64,000 bases of DNA from Bradyrhizobium cajani (GCF_009759665.1 NZ_WQNE01000009.1:62001-126000), one strand, 5' to 3'. Counted from the first letter of the stretch, positions 8,478 to 17,984 are shown. Notes: a model not told the origin generated them from the letters alone. A program made the numbers and translations.

Positions 8478-9230
8478 TTACGGCTGGTCCGGCACGAGTT
8501 CGGTCAGCGAGCGGATGATGCGGTCGGGCCTGACCGTCGAGCCCTCGGGCAGGCCGTCGCCATGCACGTCGATCCAGATCGAGTAGATGCCGAGGCGCTG
8601 CGGCGTCACGACTTCCCATTCCAGATTGTCGCCGATCATCCAGGTATCCTTGGCGGTGACGCCGAGCGCGTCCATCGCGTGCAGATAGGCGCGCTCCTCG
8701 GGCTTGCCGAAACCATGCTCGCCCTCGATCTGGATGTGGTGGAAGCGGTGCGCCAGCTCGAAGCGCTCGACCTTGGCGCGCTGGGTGTCGGCGGCGCCGT
8801 TGGTCACCAGCGCGAGCTTGATGCCGAGCGCCTTCAAACTGTCGATCGCGTCATGCGCGCCGGGGAAGACGAACATCTCCTCCTCGCGATAGGCGGTGAA
8901 GCGGTCGGCGATGCGAATGGCGAGGTCGTCGGGCAGGGCGCGGTGGCCGGCGGCGGCAAGCGCGGCGAAGCCGCCCTTGACCGTGAGGTGCCGGGCCTCG
9001 GCGAGCTTGAGCCGCCAGGCGGCCTCCGCGTTGGCCCAGAAGTTTCGCGCGAACGCCAGCACCGCGGTCGCGACCTCTCGCGGCGGCAGCGGCGCAAGCT
9101 CCTCGGCAAACTCGTTCGCGATCGTGTTCCAGGCGATCTCGGGGCGGCCATAGGCCGACAGGATGGTGTCGTCCATGTCGATCAGCATGGCGCGGGGGAG
9201 CGGCCTCATGACGGACTTCGGCATGGTCAT
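8478..9230 (-). CDS. HAD-family hydrolase
   Basis: A 250-residue haloacid dehalogenase-superfamily protein. Motif I is [10 protein letters not shown] (Asp18 nucleophile, Asp20 acid), motif II is LALVTNGA (Thr), and the motif III/IV region is [17 protein letters not shown] followed by [10 protein letters not shown]. The cap region between motifs I and II is helical, as in subfamily I enzymes. These enzymes dephosphorylate small metabolites, and the substrate cannot be read from sequence. The ATG at 9230 overlaps the stop of hemF (ATGA), which implies translational coupling. An alternative ATG at 9236 lies inside hemF. Confidence 0.85.
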   Translation of the reverse strand: MTMPKSVMRPLPRAMLIDMDDTILSAYGRPEIAWNTIANEFAEELAPLPPREVATAVLAFARNFWANAEAAWRLKLAEARHLTVKGGFAALAAAGHRALPDDLAIRIADRFTAYREEEMFVFPGAHDAIDSLKALGIKLALVTNGAADTQRAKVERFELAHRFHHIQIEGEHGFGKPEERAYLHAMDALGVTAKDTWMIGDNLEWEVVTPQRLGIYSIWIDVHGDGLPEGSTVRPDRIIRSLTELVPDQP

Positions 9231-10120
9231 GGCCATTTCACTTCCGGCGGCAGCGACGACAGGATCGAATCCACATTGCCGCCGGTCTTGAGCCCGAAGA
9301 TGGTGCCGCGGTCGTAGAGCAGGTTGAACTCGACATAGCGGCCGCGCCGGATCAATTGCTCCTCGCGGTCGGCAGCGGTCCAGGCGCTCGCGAAATTGCG
9401 CCGCACGATGTCGGGATAGATCTTCAGGAAGGCGCGGCCGACATCCTGGGTGAAGGCGAGGTCGGCGTCCCAGTCGCCGCTGTCGTGCCAGTCGTAGAAG
9501 ATGCCGCCGATGCCGCGGGCTTCCTTCCGGTGCGGCAGGTAGAAATACTCGTCGCACCACGTCTTGTACTTGTCGTAGTCGGCAACGCCGTTCGGCTGCA
9601 CGCAGGCCTCTTTCATCGCGGCGTGGAAGGCGATGCTGTCGGCATCCTCCTGCGTGCGCCGTCGCTCCAGCACCGGCGTCAGGTCGGCGCCGCCGCCGAA
9701 CCAGGCTTTTGTGGTGACGACGAAGCGCGTGTTCATGTGCACGGCGGGCACGTTCGGATTGCGCATGTGTGCGATCAGCGAGATGCCGGAGGCCCAGAAT
9801 TTCGGGTCTTCCGCGGCGCCGGGAATCTGGGCGCGAAACTCGGGGGCGAATTCGCCATGCACGGTCGAGCAATGCACGCCGACCTTCTCGAACAGGCGGC
9901 CGTGCATCATCGACATCACCCCGCCGCCGCCGGCGGCGCCGCTGTGATCGGTGCGCTGCCAGGGCGTGCGCTTGAAGCGGCCGGCTTTGCCCGGATAGAG
10001 GCCTTGCGGCGCGTCATCCTCCAGCCGCTCGAAGCTCGCGCAGATGTCGTCGCGCAAGCGCTCGAACCAGCTTCGTGCGCGGGCCTTGCGGTCTTCGATC
10101 GTCGAAACGTCCATTTGCAT
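9227..10120 (-). CDS. hemF: Oxygen-dependent coproporphyrinogen III oxidase
   Basis: HemF converts coproporphyrinogen III to protoporphyrinogen IX using O2, in haem biosynthesis in the cytoplasm. The 297-residue sequence has the family features [38 protein letters not shown] and [15 protein letters not shown], as well as the C-terminal [14 protein letters not shown] and LPPEVKW end. Two ATGs (10120 and 10114) are possible starts, and the first is used. The gene overlaps the HAD gene by 4 bases. Upstream it is preceded by a palindromic repeat rather than a gene, so its promoter should lie within about 100 bases of the start. Confidence 0.95.
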   Translation of the reverse strand: MQMDVSTIEDRKARARSWFERLRDDICASFERLEDDAPQGLYPGKAGRFKRTPWQRTDHSGAAGGGGVMSMMHGRLFEKVGVHCSTVHGEFAPEFRAQIPGAAEDPKFWASGISLIAHMRNPNVPAVHMNTRFVVTTKAWFGGGADLTPVLERRRTQEDADSIAFHAAMKEACVQPNGVADYDKYKTWCDEYFYLPHRKEARGIGGIFYDWHDSGDWDADLAFTQDVGRAFLKIYPDIVRRNFASAWTAADREEQLIRRGRYVEFNLLYDRGTIFGLKTGGNVDSILSSLPPEVKWP

Positions 10121-10130
10121 TCCCGGTCGC

Positions 10131-10220
10131 GTAAGGTGGGCAAAGGCGCCCTTGCGCCGTGCCCGCCATCTGTCAACGTTGTCTTGAATGGCGGGCACGC
10201 TTCCGCTTTGCCCACCTACG
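10131..10220. repeat. Palindromic intergenic repeat (GGTGGGCAAAG family), copy 1
   Basis: Imperfect inverted repeat: GTAAGGTGGGCAAAG at the left and CTTTGCCCACCTACG at the right, with inner GCCGTGCCCGCCA and TGGCGGGCACGC. A second copy is at 44533-44626. It sits between hemF and queD and could fold in RNA. Confidence 0.8.
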
Positions 10221-10224
10221 AAGT

Positions 10225-10590
10225 CTAGCCTTGCGGACCGTAATAGGTGCAGCTCTCGTTGCAACTGTCGCGGTGGATGCTGACGCGGGTGAGCTTGCCG
10301 ATATGCTGCAATCGGTCCCAGACGAAGCGCGAGAGATTTTCCAGCGTCGGCGTGCCCAGCGCCTCGATCTTGTTGAGATATTTGTGGTCCAGCGTCAGTC
10401 GCACGTCCTCGATGGCGCGCTGGAGGAGGCCGAGATCGACCACCATGCCGGTCGCAGGGTCCGGCGTGCCGCGCACTGTGACCTCGGCGCGGAAGGAGTG
10501 GCCGTGGATCTCCTCGCTCGCCGCGCCGAACGTCGTGCCCGTCAGTGAATGCGCCGCCTCGAAGCGGAACGATTTCGTCAATTCCCACAT
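10225..10590 (-). CDS. queD: 6-carboxytetrahydropterin synthase-like (QueD/PTPS fold)
   Basis: A 121-residue PTPS-fold protein. Zinc ligands are the expected His14 (FEAAHSL), His29 and His31 (IHGHSF). [16 protein letters not shown] and the C-terminal [11 protein letters not shown] also fit QueD. The role would be conversion of dihydroneopterin triphosphate to 6-carboxytetrahydropterin in queuosine precursor synthesis, supported by queE directly upstream. The catalytic Cys of the CxxxHGH motif is replaced: the segment reads SEEIHGH, with Ser25 at the usual Cys position followed by Glu26. The ATG at 10590 is chosen over an in-frame TTG at 10605. The stop of queE lies 17 bases before the start. 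Confidence 0.85.
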   Translation of the reverse strand: MWELTKSFRFEAAHSLTGTTFGAASEEIHGHSFRAEVTVRGTPDPATGMVVDLGLLQRAIEDVRLTLDHKYLNKIEALGTPTLENLSRFVWDRLQHIGKLTRVSIHRDSCNESCTYYGPQG

Positions 10591-10607
10591 CTGTCCGAAA
10601 ACCAATC

Positions 10608-11240
10608 CTATCTGATGCCGAGCGATTTATGCGTCTGCACGCTGAGCCGCCATTGCGGATGGCGCAGGCAGTAGTCGATCGCACGCGCGGTGTTCTGGGC
10701 GACCTCGGGCCCGTCCATCGGTTGCAGCGAGAAGCGCTCGAAGGGGAGATCCGCGAAGGTCTCCGGCGCAGCCAGCGGCTGCGGGTAGACCAGCTTCAGC
10801 TCGTGGCCCTGCCGCAGCACGAGCTCGCTGCCGCCCTTGGGGCTGACGCAGATCCAGTCGAGCCCCTTGGGCGGCTCGATCGTACCGTTGGTCTCGACCC
10901 CGATCTCGAAGCCGCGTGCGTGCAGCGCCTCGATCAGGGCGTCGTCGACCTGGAGCAGCGGCTCGCCGCCGGTGAGCACCACATAGCGGTTGTCGGCCGA
11001 TCCCGTCCATTGGGCGGCGATGGTGCCCGCGAGTTCCGCGGCCGAGGCATAGCGGCCACCGAGGGTGCCGTCGGTGCCGACGAAATCCGTGTCGCAGAAT
11101 TTGCAGGTCGCGCCCGCGCGGTCGGCCTCGCGGCCGCTCCAGAGGTTGCAGCCGGCAAAGCGGCAGAACACGGACGCGCGCCCGACATGGGCGCCTTCGC
11201 CTTGCAGGGTCAGGAAGATCTCCTTGACCGCGTAACTCAA
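10608..11240 (-). CDS. queE: 7-carboxy-7-deazaguanine synthase
   Basis: QueE is a radical SAM enzyme that converts 6-carboxytetrahydropterin into 7-carboxy-7-deazaguanine. The 210-residue sequence opens with [18 protein letters not shown]. Its cluster-binding cysteines follow the unusual Cx14Cx2C spacing of QueE (GCNLWSG ... TCKFCDTDF), and [10 protein letters not shown] is the GGE motif. The start is TTG at 11240, with GGAGAG about 8 bases upstream. It is immediately followed by queD in the same direction, so the two form a queuosine-pathway operon. The queC gene and others are not in this window. Confidence 0.93.
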   Translation of the reverse strand: MSYAVKEIFLTLQGEGAHVGRASVFCRFAGCNLWSGREADRAGATCKFCDTDFVGTDGTLGGRYASAAELAGTIAAQWTGSADNRYVVLTGGEPLLQVDDALIEALHARGFEIGVETNGTIEPPKGLDWICVSPKGGSELVLRQGHELKLVYPQPLAAPETFADLPFERFSLQPMDGPEVAQNTARAIDYCLRHPQWRLSVQTHKSLGIR

Positions 11241-11250
11241 TCGTCTCTCC

Positions 11251-11709
11251 TCAAACTTGCGGGTTCCGGATCTGCCGCAGCGCCTCGCCTGCGGCCATCG
11301 CCACGCTCATCGCCACATTGAGCGACCGCAGCCCCGGCGTGATCGGAATCACCAGCCGCGCATCCGCGGCCTCGACCACCGCGTCGGTGACACCGGCGCT
11401 CTCGCGTCCGAATAGCAGGATGTCCGACGTCTGGTAATGGAAATCGCGGTAGTCGGTGGCGGCTTTGGTGGTGAACAGCAGCAGGCGGTAGCCTTGTGCC
11501 GCGCGCCAGTCCTCGAATTTCACCCAGGAGTCGTGCCTGACGATGCTGACATGGTCGAGGTAGTCCATTCCCGCCCGGCGGAACAGCCGGTCGGAGACGG
11601 GAAATCCCGCCGGTTCGATGATATGGGCGGCCATGCCGAGGCAGGCGCAGAGCCTGAGAATCGTGCCGGTGTTCTGCGGAATGTCGGGCTGGAAAAGAGC
11701 TATCTGCAT
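11251..11709 (-). CDS. trmL: tRNA (cytidine/uridine-34 2'-O)-methyltransferase
   Basis: A 152-residue SPOUT-class methyltransferase. MQIALFQPDIPQNTGTILRLCACLG at the start, LLLFGRESAGV in the middle, and IPITPGLRSLNVAMSVAMA at the end are the three motifs of the trefoil-knot SAM site of TrmL. It methylates the wobble ribose of tRNA-Leu isoacceptors. The ATG at 11709 is the first that matches family length. The frame extends upstream to 11784 without homology. It lies 10 bases upstream of queE, so a shared transcript with queE-queD (all tRNA modification genes) is likely. Confidence 0.93.
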   Translation of the reverse strand: MQIALFQPDIPQNTGTILRLCACLGMAAHIIEPAGFPVSDRLFRRAGMDYLDHVSIVRHDSWVKFEDWRAAQGYRLLLFTTKAATDYRDFHYQTSDILLFGRESAGVTDAVVEAADARLVIPITPGLRSLNVAMSVAMAAGEALRQIRNPQV

Positions 11710-11986
11710 GGGCGGCGGCGGCTTGGTTGCGGGCGGAAAATGTCTCAATAAAACATCGCTCGCCCGGGAATTCGTGCATTGCACGCTTCCCCGCCGTTAG
11801 CGGGCTTGCGCTCGCCCGGCAAGGGTGCCAATAGAACGATTCTGGACTGCTGTTTTCCCCGTTTGGGCGTGAGCAAGCAAAGTTCTGCCGCCGCGGGGGG
11901 CCGCGGGCGCCGGCAGCCTTCCGGGGACCTCATGGGCGCCCCCTGGAGCGGTTCCTCCGGTCGCATAAGAAGAAAGGGTTGGAATC

Positions 11987-12517
11987 GTGACGACAGCGTC
12001 TTCGGCGGACCATCCGACACGCCGTGATTTCTTATTCGTTGCAACCGGGGCAGCTGCAGCAGTAGGGGGCGCGGCTGCGCTCTGGCCCTTCATCTCCCAA
12101 ATGAATCCGGATGCCTCGACCATCGCCGCCGGGGCGCCGATCGAGGTCGATCTCAGCCCGATCGCCGAGGGCCAGGACATCAAGGTGTTCTGGCGCGGCA
12201 AGCCGATCTACATCAGCCACCGCACCAAGAAGCAGATCGACGAGGCGCGCGCCGTCAATGTGGCGAGCCTTCCCGATCCGCAGACCGACGAGGCCCGGGT
12301 CAAGTCCGGCCACGAGCAGTGGCTGGTCGTGATCGGCATCTGCACCCATCTCGGCTGCATCCCGATCGCTCATGAGGGCAACTACGACGGGTTCTTCTGC
12401 CCCTGCCATGGGTCGCAGTACGACTCGTCCGGCCGCGTCCGCCAGGGGCCCGCGCCCGCGAACCTGCCGGTGCCGCCCTACCAGTTCGTTTCCGACACCA
12501 AAATCCAGATCGGCTGA
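11987..12517 (+). CDS. petA: Ubiquinol-cytochrome c reductase Rieske iron-sulfur subunit
   Basis: The 176-residue Rieske protein (FbcF in Bradyrhizobium) of the cytochrome bc1 complex. It takes electrons from ubiquinol and passes them to cytochrome c1. A twin-arginine signal anchor starts at [18 protein letters not shown]. The [2Fe-2S] ligands are in CTHLGC (Cys119, His121) and CPCHGSQYD (Cys138, His141). The start is GTG at 11987 with AGAAAGGG upstream. The next gene encodes the cytochrome b/c1 polyprotein 62 bases downstream, forming the fbcFH operon. The promoter should lie in the 277-base gap after the divergent trmL gene. Confidence 0.96.
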   Translation: MTTASSADHPTRRDFLFVATGAAAAVGGAAALWPFISQMNPDASTIAAGAPIEVDLSPIAEGQDIKVFWRGKPIYISHRTKKQIDEARAVNVASLPDPQTDEARVKSGHEQWLVVIGICTHLGCIPIAHEGNYDGFFCPCHGSQYDSSGRVRQGPAPANLPVPPYQFVSDTKIQIG

Positions 12518-12579
12518 GCTTCGGACCTCCGTCCGAAGCCTCGCGCCATCTCGTCGTTATATTTCCTCAGGATCGCATC

Positions 12580-14652
12580 ATGAGCGGACCATCCGACTAC
12601 CAGCCGAGCAATCCGGCCCTGCAATGGATCGAGCGGCGCCTGCCGATCATTGGTCTCATCCATTCCTCCTTCGTCGCCTATCCCACCCCGCGCAACCTGA
12701 ACTACTGGTGGACCTTCGGCGCCATCCTCTCCTTCATGCTGGGGATGCAGATCCTGACCGGCGTGATCCTGGCGATGCACTACACGCCGCATGCCGATCT
12801 CGCCTTCAAGTCGGTCGAGCTGATCGTCCGTGACGTCAACTTCGGCTGGCTGCTGCGCAACATGCACGCTGTCGGCGCGTCGATGTTCTTTGTCGCCGTC
12901 TACGTCCATATGTTCCGCGGCCTTTACTACGGGTCGTACAAGGAGCCGCGCGAGGTGCTGTGGATCCTCGGCGTCATCATCTACCTCCTGATGATGGCGA
13001 CCGGCTTCATGGGCTACGTGCTGCCCTGGGGCCAGATGAGCTTCTGGGGCGCCACCGTCATCACCAACCTGTTCTCCGCCATTCCCTATGTCGGCGAGAG
13101 CATCGTGACGCTCTTGTGGGGCGGCTATTCGGTCGGCAACCCGACGCTGAACCGCTTCTTCTCGCTGCACTACCTCTTGCCGTTCCTGATCGCGGGCGTC
13201 GTCGTGCTGCACGTCTGGGCGCTGCACGTCGCCGGCCAGAACAATCCCGATGGCGTCGAGCCGAAGACGGAAAAGGACACGGTGCCGTTCACGCCGCATG
13301 CGACCATCAAGGACATGTTCGGCGTCGCCTGCTTCCTGCTGCTGTACGCCTGGTTCATCTTCTACATGCCGAACTATCTCGGCGACGCCGACAACTACAT
13401 CCCGGCGAACCCGGGCGTGACGCCGCCGCACATCGTGCCGGAATGGTATTACCTGCCGTTCTACGCGATCCTGCGCTCGATCCCGAACAAGCTCGCGGGG
13501 GTCATCGCGATGTTCGGAGCGATCATCATCCTGTGCTTCCTGCCCTGGCTCGACAGCGCCAGGACGAGATCGTCGAAGTACCGTCCGCTCGCCAAGCAGT
13601 TCTTCTGGATCTTCGTGGTGGTCTGCGTGCTGCTGGGCTATCTCGGCGCACAGCCGCCGGAAGGCATCTACGTCGTTGCCGGCCGGGTCCTGACGTTCTG
13701 CTACTTCGCCTACTTCCTGATCGTGCTGCCGCTGCTCTCGCGCATCGAGACGCCGCGGCCGGTGCCGAATTCGATCTCGGAGGCGGTGCTGGCCAAGACC
13801 GGAAGCAAGGCGACGCCGATGGTGTCGACCGCGATCGTGCTGGCGCTCGCCGGTTCGTTGTTCGCAGGCTCGATCGACAGCGCGAAAGCGTCCGAAGGCA
13901 GCGACACCCCGCCGGGCATCAAATGGTCGTTCTCCGGCCCTTTCGGCACGTTTGACCGCGGCGCGCTCCAGCGTGGCCTGAAGGTCTACAAGGAGGTCTG
14001 CGCCAGCTGCCACGGCCTGTCCTACATCGCCTTCCGCAACCTGTCGGAGCCCGGCGGCCCCAGCTATTCCGTTGCGCAGGCGGCGGCGTTCGCGTCGGAA
14101 TACAAGGTCAAGGACGGTCCGAACGATGCCGGTGACATGTTCGAGCGTCCGGGCCGGCCGGCGGACTATTTCCCCTCGCCATTCCCGAACGAGCAGGCAG
14201 CGCGTGCCGCGAACGGCGGTGCGGCGCCGCCCGACCTGTCCCTGATCACCAAGGCGCGCTCCTACAAGCGCGGTTTCCCCTGGTTCATCATCGACTTCTT
14301 CACCCAATACCAGGAGCAGGGTCCGGATTACGTCGCGGCCATGCTTCAGGGGTTCGAGGACAAGGTGCCTGAAGGCGTGACCATCCCGGAAGGCTCCTAC
14401 TTCAACAGGTACTTCCCGGGCCACGCCATCAAGATGCCGAAGCCGCTCAGCGACGGCCAGGTGACCTATGACGACGGCTCGCCGACCACGGTGGCGCAGT
14501 ACGCCAAGGACGTCACCACGTTCCTGATGTGGACCGCCGAGCCGCATATGGAAGCGCGCAAGCGCCTCGGCTTCCAGGTGTTCGTGTTCCTGATCATCTT
14601 CGCCTTCCTGATGTACTTCACCAAGAAGAAAGTCTGGGCCGACTCGCACTGA
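12580..14652 (+). CDS. fbcH: Cytochrome b / cytochrome c1 polyprotein
   Basis: A single 690-residue frame encodes both cytochrome b and cytochrome c1 of the bc1 complex. The b part (about 1-420) has the multi-helix cytochrome b sequence ([36 protein letters not shown]). A hydrophobic segment near residues 410-432 ([17 protein letters not shown]) acts as an internal signal. Cytochrome c1 starts near [12 protein letters not shown] (about 435) with haem motif CASCH at 474-478 and a C-terminal membrane anchor. In Bradyrhizobium the fbcH product is cut after translocation into the two subunits, and this sequence has that form. A strong terminator follows. Confidence 0.96.
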   Translation: MSGPSDYQPSNPALQWIERRLPIIGLIHSSFVAYPTPRNLNYWWTFGAILSFMLGMQILTGVILAMHYTPHADLAFKSVELIVRDVNFGWLLRNMHAVGASMFFVAVYVHMFRGLYYGSYKEPREVLWILGVIIYLLMMATGFMGYVLPWGQMSFWGATVITNLFSAIPYVGESIVTLLWGGYSVGNPTLNRFFSLHYLLPFLIAGVVVLHVWALHVAGQNNPDGVEPKTEKDTVPFTPHATIKDMFGVACFLLLYAWFIFYMPNYLGDADNYIPANPGVTPPHIVPEWYYLPFYAILRSIPNKLAGVIAMFGAIIILCFLPWLDSARTRSSKYRPLAKQFFWIFVVVCVLLGYLGAQPPEGIYVVAGRVLTFCYFAYFLIVLPLLSRIETPRPVPNSISEAVLAKTGSKATPMVSTAIVLALAGSLFAGSIDSAKASEGSDTPPGIKWSFSGPFGTFDRGALQRGLKVYKEVCASCHGLSYIAFRNLSEPGGPSYSVAQAAAFASEYKVKDGPNDAGDMFERPGRPADYFPSPFPNEQAARAANGGAAPPDLSLITKARSYKRGFPWFIIDFFTQYQEQGPDYVAAMLQGFEDKVPEGVTIPEGSYFNRYFPGHAIKMPKPLSDGQVTYDDGSPTTVAQYAKDVTTFLMWTAEPHMEARKRLGFQVFVFLIIFAFLMYFTKKKVWADSH

Positions 14653-14676
14653 GCGGTGTGAGGCGAGACGAGAATG

Positions 14677-14704
14677 AAGAAGCCCCCGCGAGGGGGCTTT
14701 TTTG
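14677..14704 (+). terminator. Rho-independent terminator of fbcFH
   Basis: Perfect 7-bp stem AGCCCCC/GGGGGCT (14681-14687 and 14692-14698) with a GCGA loop, followed by a run of T (14698-14703). It lies 24 bases after the fbcH stop codon. Confidence 0.93.
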
Positions 14705-14831
14705 TTGCATTGCCATTCCGCGATCGATGCTGACGCTTCGCCCCGGAATGACGTGAGTGTGGATTGCGCCGCGCGCTGCCAGCGGCCAAAATACCTCCAA
14801 CCGCTCCCCCAGAAACCTGTCGGAGGACACC

Positions 14832-15506
14832 ATGGGAACCACCATCACCTTCAAGCGCCCGGACGGCAAGGACGCATCGGGCTATCTCGCCAATGCCGCG
14901 CGCGGCAATGCGCCGGGCGTGGTCGTGATCCAGGAATGGTGGGGACTGTCGGACCAGATCAAGGGCCTGTGCGACCGCTTTGCGCTCGCCGGCTTCGATG
15001 CGCTGGCGCCCGATCTCTACAAGGGCAAGGTGGTGCCGTATCACGACACCGAGAGCGCCAACAAGGAGATGAATTCGCTCGACTTCATGGATGCCACCAC
15101 GCAGACCGTGCGCGGCGCCACGCAATATCTGTCACGCAACGGCGCCAAGGTCGGCCTGACCGGCTTCTGCCTCGGCGGCGCCGTCACCATCATAGGTGCG
15201 ACGAAGATCCCGGAGCTCGCGGCCGGCGTCGTGTTCTACGGCATCCCGCCGGAGCAGGCGGCCAAGCCCGCCGACGTCAAGATTCCGCTCCAGGCCCATT
15301 TCGCCAACAAGGACGATTGGTGCACGCCGGAGCTGGTCGACGGCTTCGAGAAGGCCATGAAGACCGCCGGCAAGTCGCTCGAGCTGTTCCGCTATGACGC
15401 CGAGCACGCCTTCGTCAACGAGCAGCGTCAGGCCGTGCACGACCGCGAAGCCGCCGAGCTCGCCTGGGGCAGGGCGACGGAGTTTTTCCGCAAGCATCTG
15501 GGGTAG
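14832..15506 (+). CDS. Dienelactone hydrolase family protein
   Basis: A 224-residue alpha/beta hydrolase of the dienelactone hydrolase family. The nucleophile is the Cys of GFCLGG (Cys113), and the expected acid and base are the Asp and His of HFANKDDWC and DAEHAFVNE. QEWWGLSDQIKGLCDRFA is a family-typical oxyanion/active-site region. In known members the enzyme opens dienelactones from chlorocatechol degradation, but chromosomal homologues have varied substrates, and no catabolic neighbours suggest a pathway here. The ATG at 14832 has CGGAGG 8 bases upstream. The longer frame to 14757 crosses the fbcH terminator region. Confidence 0.9.
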   Translation: MGTTITFKRPDGKDASGYLANAARGNAPGVVVIQEWWGLSDQIKGLCDRFALAGFDALAPDLYKGKVVPYHDTESANKEMNSLDFMDATTQTVRGATQYLSRNGAKVGLTGFCLGGAVTIIGATKIPELAAGVVFYGIPPEQAAKPADVKIPLQAHFANKDDWCTPELVDGFEKAMKTAGKSLELFRYDAEHAFVNEQRQAVHDREAAELAWGRATEFFRKHLG

Positions 15507-15518
15507 AGCTGAAGCCGT

Positions 15519-15602
15519 GTAGCCCGGATGGAGCGAAGCGTAATCCGGGGTTGTTTCGTCATGGCACGAACCCGGATTGCGCTGCGCTCCATCCGGGCTA
15601 CG
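15519..15602. repeat. Palindromic intergenic repeat (AGCCCGGATGGAGCG family)
   Basis: Arms GTAGCCCGGATGGAGCG (15519-15535) and CGCTCCATCCGGGCTACG (15585-15602), with inner CGTAATCCGGG and CCCGGATTGCG. It starts 12 bases after the dienelactone hydrolase stop and may act as a 3' hairpin. Confidence 0.85.
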
Positions 15603-15617
15603 GCTCCGGCGCCACCC

Positions 15618-15647
15618 TTGACGCCGTCCCCGCACCATGGTGAGTAT
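15618..15647 (+). promoter_or_regulatory. trp leader promoter
   Basis: TTGACG (15618-15623) and GAGTAT (15642-15647) are separated by 18 bases. The -10 ends 7 bases before the trpL ATG, so transcription would begin at or next to the start codon. That gives a leaderless trpL, as known for Sinorhizobium meliloti. Confidence 0.6.
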
Positions 15648-15654
15648 CCGTCCC

Positions 15655-15702
15655 ATGAGCACCGCCGTCCGCCCAGCCCGTCTTTGGTGGCGCACCTCCT
15701 AA
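15655..15702 (+). CDS. trpL: trp operon leader peptide
   Basis: A 15-codon frame, MSTAVRPARLWWRTS, with tandem Trp codons at positions 11-12 (15685-15690), 116 bases before trpE(G). Leader peptides with consecutive Trp codons are the sensing element of ribosome-mediated attenuation in rhizobia. The Trp codons lie directly before the first arm of a hairpin (15691-15718), as attenuation requires. A promoter ends 7 bases before the ATG, and no Shine-Dalgarno sequence is visible, so translation is probably leaderless. In S. meliloti the released leader RNA (rnTrpL) and the peptide also act in trans, and the same could hold here. Confidence 0.85.
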   Translation: MSTAVRPARLWWRTS

Positions 15703-15775
15703 AGAGGTGGCCGGTGCGATTTCCCTTTCCCAAATCGTCGAAGGTCGCCAGCACAGCGCGGCGGCCTGATCGTTT
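15685..15775 (+). promoter_or_regulatory. trp attenuator
   Basis: Three interacting segments follow the Trp codons. CGCACC (15691-15696) pairs with GGTGCG (15713-15718). AGGTCGCC (15742-15749) pairs with GGCGGCCT (15760-15767) to form a terminator-like hairpin before GATCGTTTG. GGCCGGTGCG (15709-15718) can instead pair with CGCGGCGGCC (15757-15766), which would open the terminator. Ribosomes stalled at the Trp codons would block the first pairing. The folding is by eye. Confidence 0.6.
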
Positions 15776-15818
15776 GTCCTGTGTGGCGTTCCCTCGGCAA
15801 GTTTCGTAAGAGGAGCCC

Positions 15819-17984
15819 ATGAACAGGACCGTCTTTGCCCTCCCGGCCAGAAGCGACTATGTGACCCGCGCGGGTCTTTCGATCACGCGCGTGGCCGAGC
15901 AGTTTACCGGCGGCGCCAGCCGGCTCGACGATCTCATCAGCCTGCTCGACCGCCGCCGCGGTGTGGTGCTGTCCTCGGGCACGACCGTGCCCGGGCGCTA
16001 CGAGAGCTTCGACCTCGGCTTCTCCGACCCGCCGCTCAAGCTCGAGACCGTCGGCGTCAACTTCAAGCTGGAAGCGCTCAACGAGCGCGGGCAGGTGCTG
16101 ATCGCCTTCCTCGGCGACGTCCTGCGCGAGCCCTGCGTCGTGATCTCCGAGAAGACGGCCACGCGCCTGGCTGGCCACATCATCCGCGGCGACGCTCCGG
16201 TCGAGGAGGACCAGCGCACCCGGCGCGCCAGCGTGATGTCGCTGGTGCGCGATCTCGTCGCCGCCTTCTCCGCCAATGACGACGGGCTGCTCGGCCTGTT
16301 CGGCGCCTTCGCTTACGACCTCGTGTTCCAGATCGAGGACCTCGTGCAGAAGCGCCCGCGCGAGCAGGACCAGCGCGACATCGTGCTCTATGTCCCCGAT
16401 CGCCTGCTCGCCTATGACCGCGCCACCGGCCGCGGCGTGGTGCTCGCTTACGACTTCGCCTGGAACGGCAAGTCCACCGATGGCCTGCCGCGCGAGACGG
16501 CCGACAGCCCCTATCTCAAGACGCCTCGCCAGGGCTTTGCCGATCACGCGCCCGGCGAATATCAGGCCACGGTCGAGACCGCGCGCGCGGCCTTCGCCCG
16601 CGGCGACCTCTTTGAAGCCGTGCCGGGGCAGCTCTTCGCCGAACCTTGCGAACGTTCACCGGCGGAAGTGTTCCAGCGGCTCTGCGTCATCAACCCGTCG
16701 CCCTATGGCGCGCTGATGAATCTCGGAGAAGGAGAGTTTCTCGTTTCTGCTTCGCCCGAAATGTTCGTGCGTTCGGACGGACGCCGCGTCGAGACCTGCC
16801 CGATCTCGGGTACGATCGCGCGCGGCCTTGATGCGATCGGCGATGCCGAGCAGATCCGCCAGCTCCTGAACTCGGAGAAGGACGAGTTCGAGCTCAACAT
16901 GTGCACCGACGTCGACCGCAACGACAAGGCGCGCGTCTGCGTGCCCGGCACGATCAAGGTGCTGGCGCGCCGCCAGATCGAGACCTACTCGAAGCTCTTC
17001 CACACCGTGGATCACGTCGAGGGCATGCTGCGTCCCGGCTTCGACGCGCTCGATGCCTTTCTCACCCATGCCTGGGCCGTCACCGTGACCGGTGCGCCAA
17101 AGCTCTGGGCGATGCAGTTCGTCGAAGATCACGAGCGCTCGCCGCGGCGCTGGTATGCCGGCGCGATCGGCGCGGTGAATTTCGACGGCAGCATCAACAC
17201 CGGCCTCACCATCCGCACCATCCGCATGAAGGATGGTCTGGCCGAGGTGCGCGTCGGCGCCACCTGCCTGTTCGACTCGGATCCCGCCGCGGAAGACCGC
17301 GAATGCCAAGTCAAGGCCGCGGCGCTGTTCCAGGCCTTGCGCGGCGACCCGCCAAAACCGCTCTCGACCTTCGCGCCCGATGCGACCGGCTCGGGCAAGC
17401 AGGTGCTGCTGATCGACCACGACGACAGCTTCGTGCACATGCTCGCCGATTATTTCCGCCAGGTCGGCGCCAGCGTCACCGTGGTCCGCTATGTGCATGC
17501 GCTCGACATGCTCAAGCAGAAGAGGTGGGACTTGCTGGTGCTCTCGCCCGGTCCCGGGCGCCCCGAGGATTTCGGGATCAAGAAGACCATCGACGCGGCG
17601 CTGGAGAAGAAGCTGCCGGTGTTCGGCGTCTGCCTCGGTGTGCAGGCGATCGGCGAATATTTCGGCGGCGAACTCGGCCAGCTCACCCATCCCGCCCACG
17701 GCCGGCCCTCGCGGGTGCAGGTGCGCGGCGGACGCTTGATGCGCAATCTGCCGAACGAGATCATCATCGGCCGCTACCATTCGCTCTATGTCGAGCGCGA
17801 CAGCATGCCCGAGGTGTTGAACGTCACCGCCAGCACCGAGGACGGCGTCGCGATGGCGCTGGAGCACAAGACCCTGCCGGTCGCCGGCGTGCAATTCCAT
17901 CCGGAATCGCTGATGTCGCTCGGTGGCGAGGTGGGCTTGAGGATTGTCGAGAACGCGTTCCGGCTGGATGCTGGGACGAATTGA
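15819..17984 (+). CDS. trpE(G): Anthranilate synthase, fused TrpE-TrpG
   Basis: A 721-residue protein that makes anthranilate from chorismate and glutamine, the first step of tryptophan synthesis. The TrpE chorismate-binding part covers about 1-515 (CPISGTIARG, ELNMCTDVDRND, VTVTGAPKLWAMQ and YAGAIGAVNFDG). The TrpG amidotransferase starts near 526 (VLLIDHDDSFVHMLADYF), with nucleophile Cys605 in FGVCLGVQ and the His-Glu pair in GVQFHPESLM. This fusion is typical of rhizobia and Azospirillum. The ATG at 15819 follows GAGGAG. Expression is expected to depend on tryptophan supply through the trpL attenuator. The other trp genes are not linked here. Confidence 0.97.
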   Translation: MNRTVFALPARSDYVTRAGLSITRVAEQFTGGASRLDDLISLLDRRRGVVLSSGTTVPGRYESFDLGFSDPPLKLETVGVNFKLEALNERGQVLIAFLGDVLREPCVVISEKTATRLAGHIIRGDAPVEEDQRTRRASVMSLVRDLVAAFSANDDGLLGLFGAFAYDLVFQIEDLVQKRPREQDQRDIVLYVPDRLLAYDRATGRGVVLAYDFAWNGKSTDGLPRETADSPYLKTPRQGFADHAPGEYQATVETARAAFARGDLFEAVPGQLFAEPCERSPAEVFQRLCVINPSPYGALMNLGEGEFLVSASPEMFVRSDGRRVETCPISGTIARGLDAIGDAEQIRQLLNSEKDEFELNMCTDVDRNDKARVCVPGTIKVLARRQIETYSKLFHTVDHVEGMLRPGFDALDAFLTHAWAVTVTGAPKLWAMQFVEDHERSPRRWYAGAIGAVNFDGSINTGLTIRTIRMKDGLAEVRVGATCLFDSDPAAEDRECQVKAAALFQALRGDPPKPLSTFAPDATGSGKQVLLIDHDDSFVHMLADYFRQVGASVTVVRYVHALDMLKQKRWDLLVLSPGPGRPEDFGIKKTIDAALEKKLPVFGVCLGVQAIGEYFGGELGQLTHPAHGRPSRVQVRGGRLMRNLPNEIIIGRYHSLYVERDSMPEVLNVTASTEDGVAMALEHKTLPVAGVQFHPESLMSLGGEVGLRIVENAFRLDAGTN

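Noticed and set aside
12478..14649. 723-residue minus-strand open frame over fbcH
   Set aside because: It covers the bc1 polyprotein gene with no family features, so it is a codon-bias shadow.
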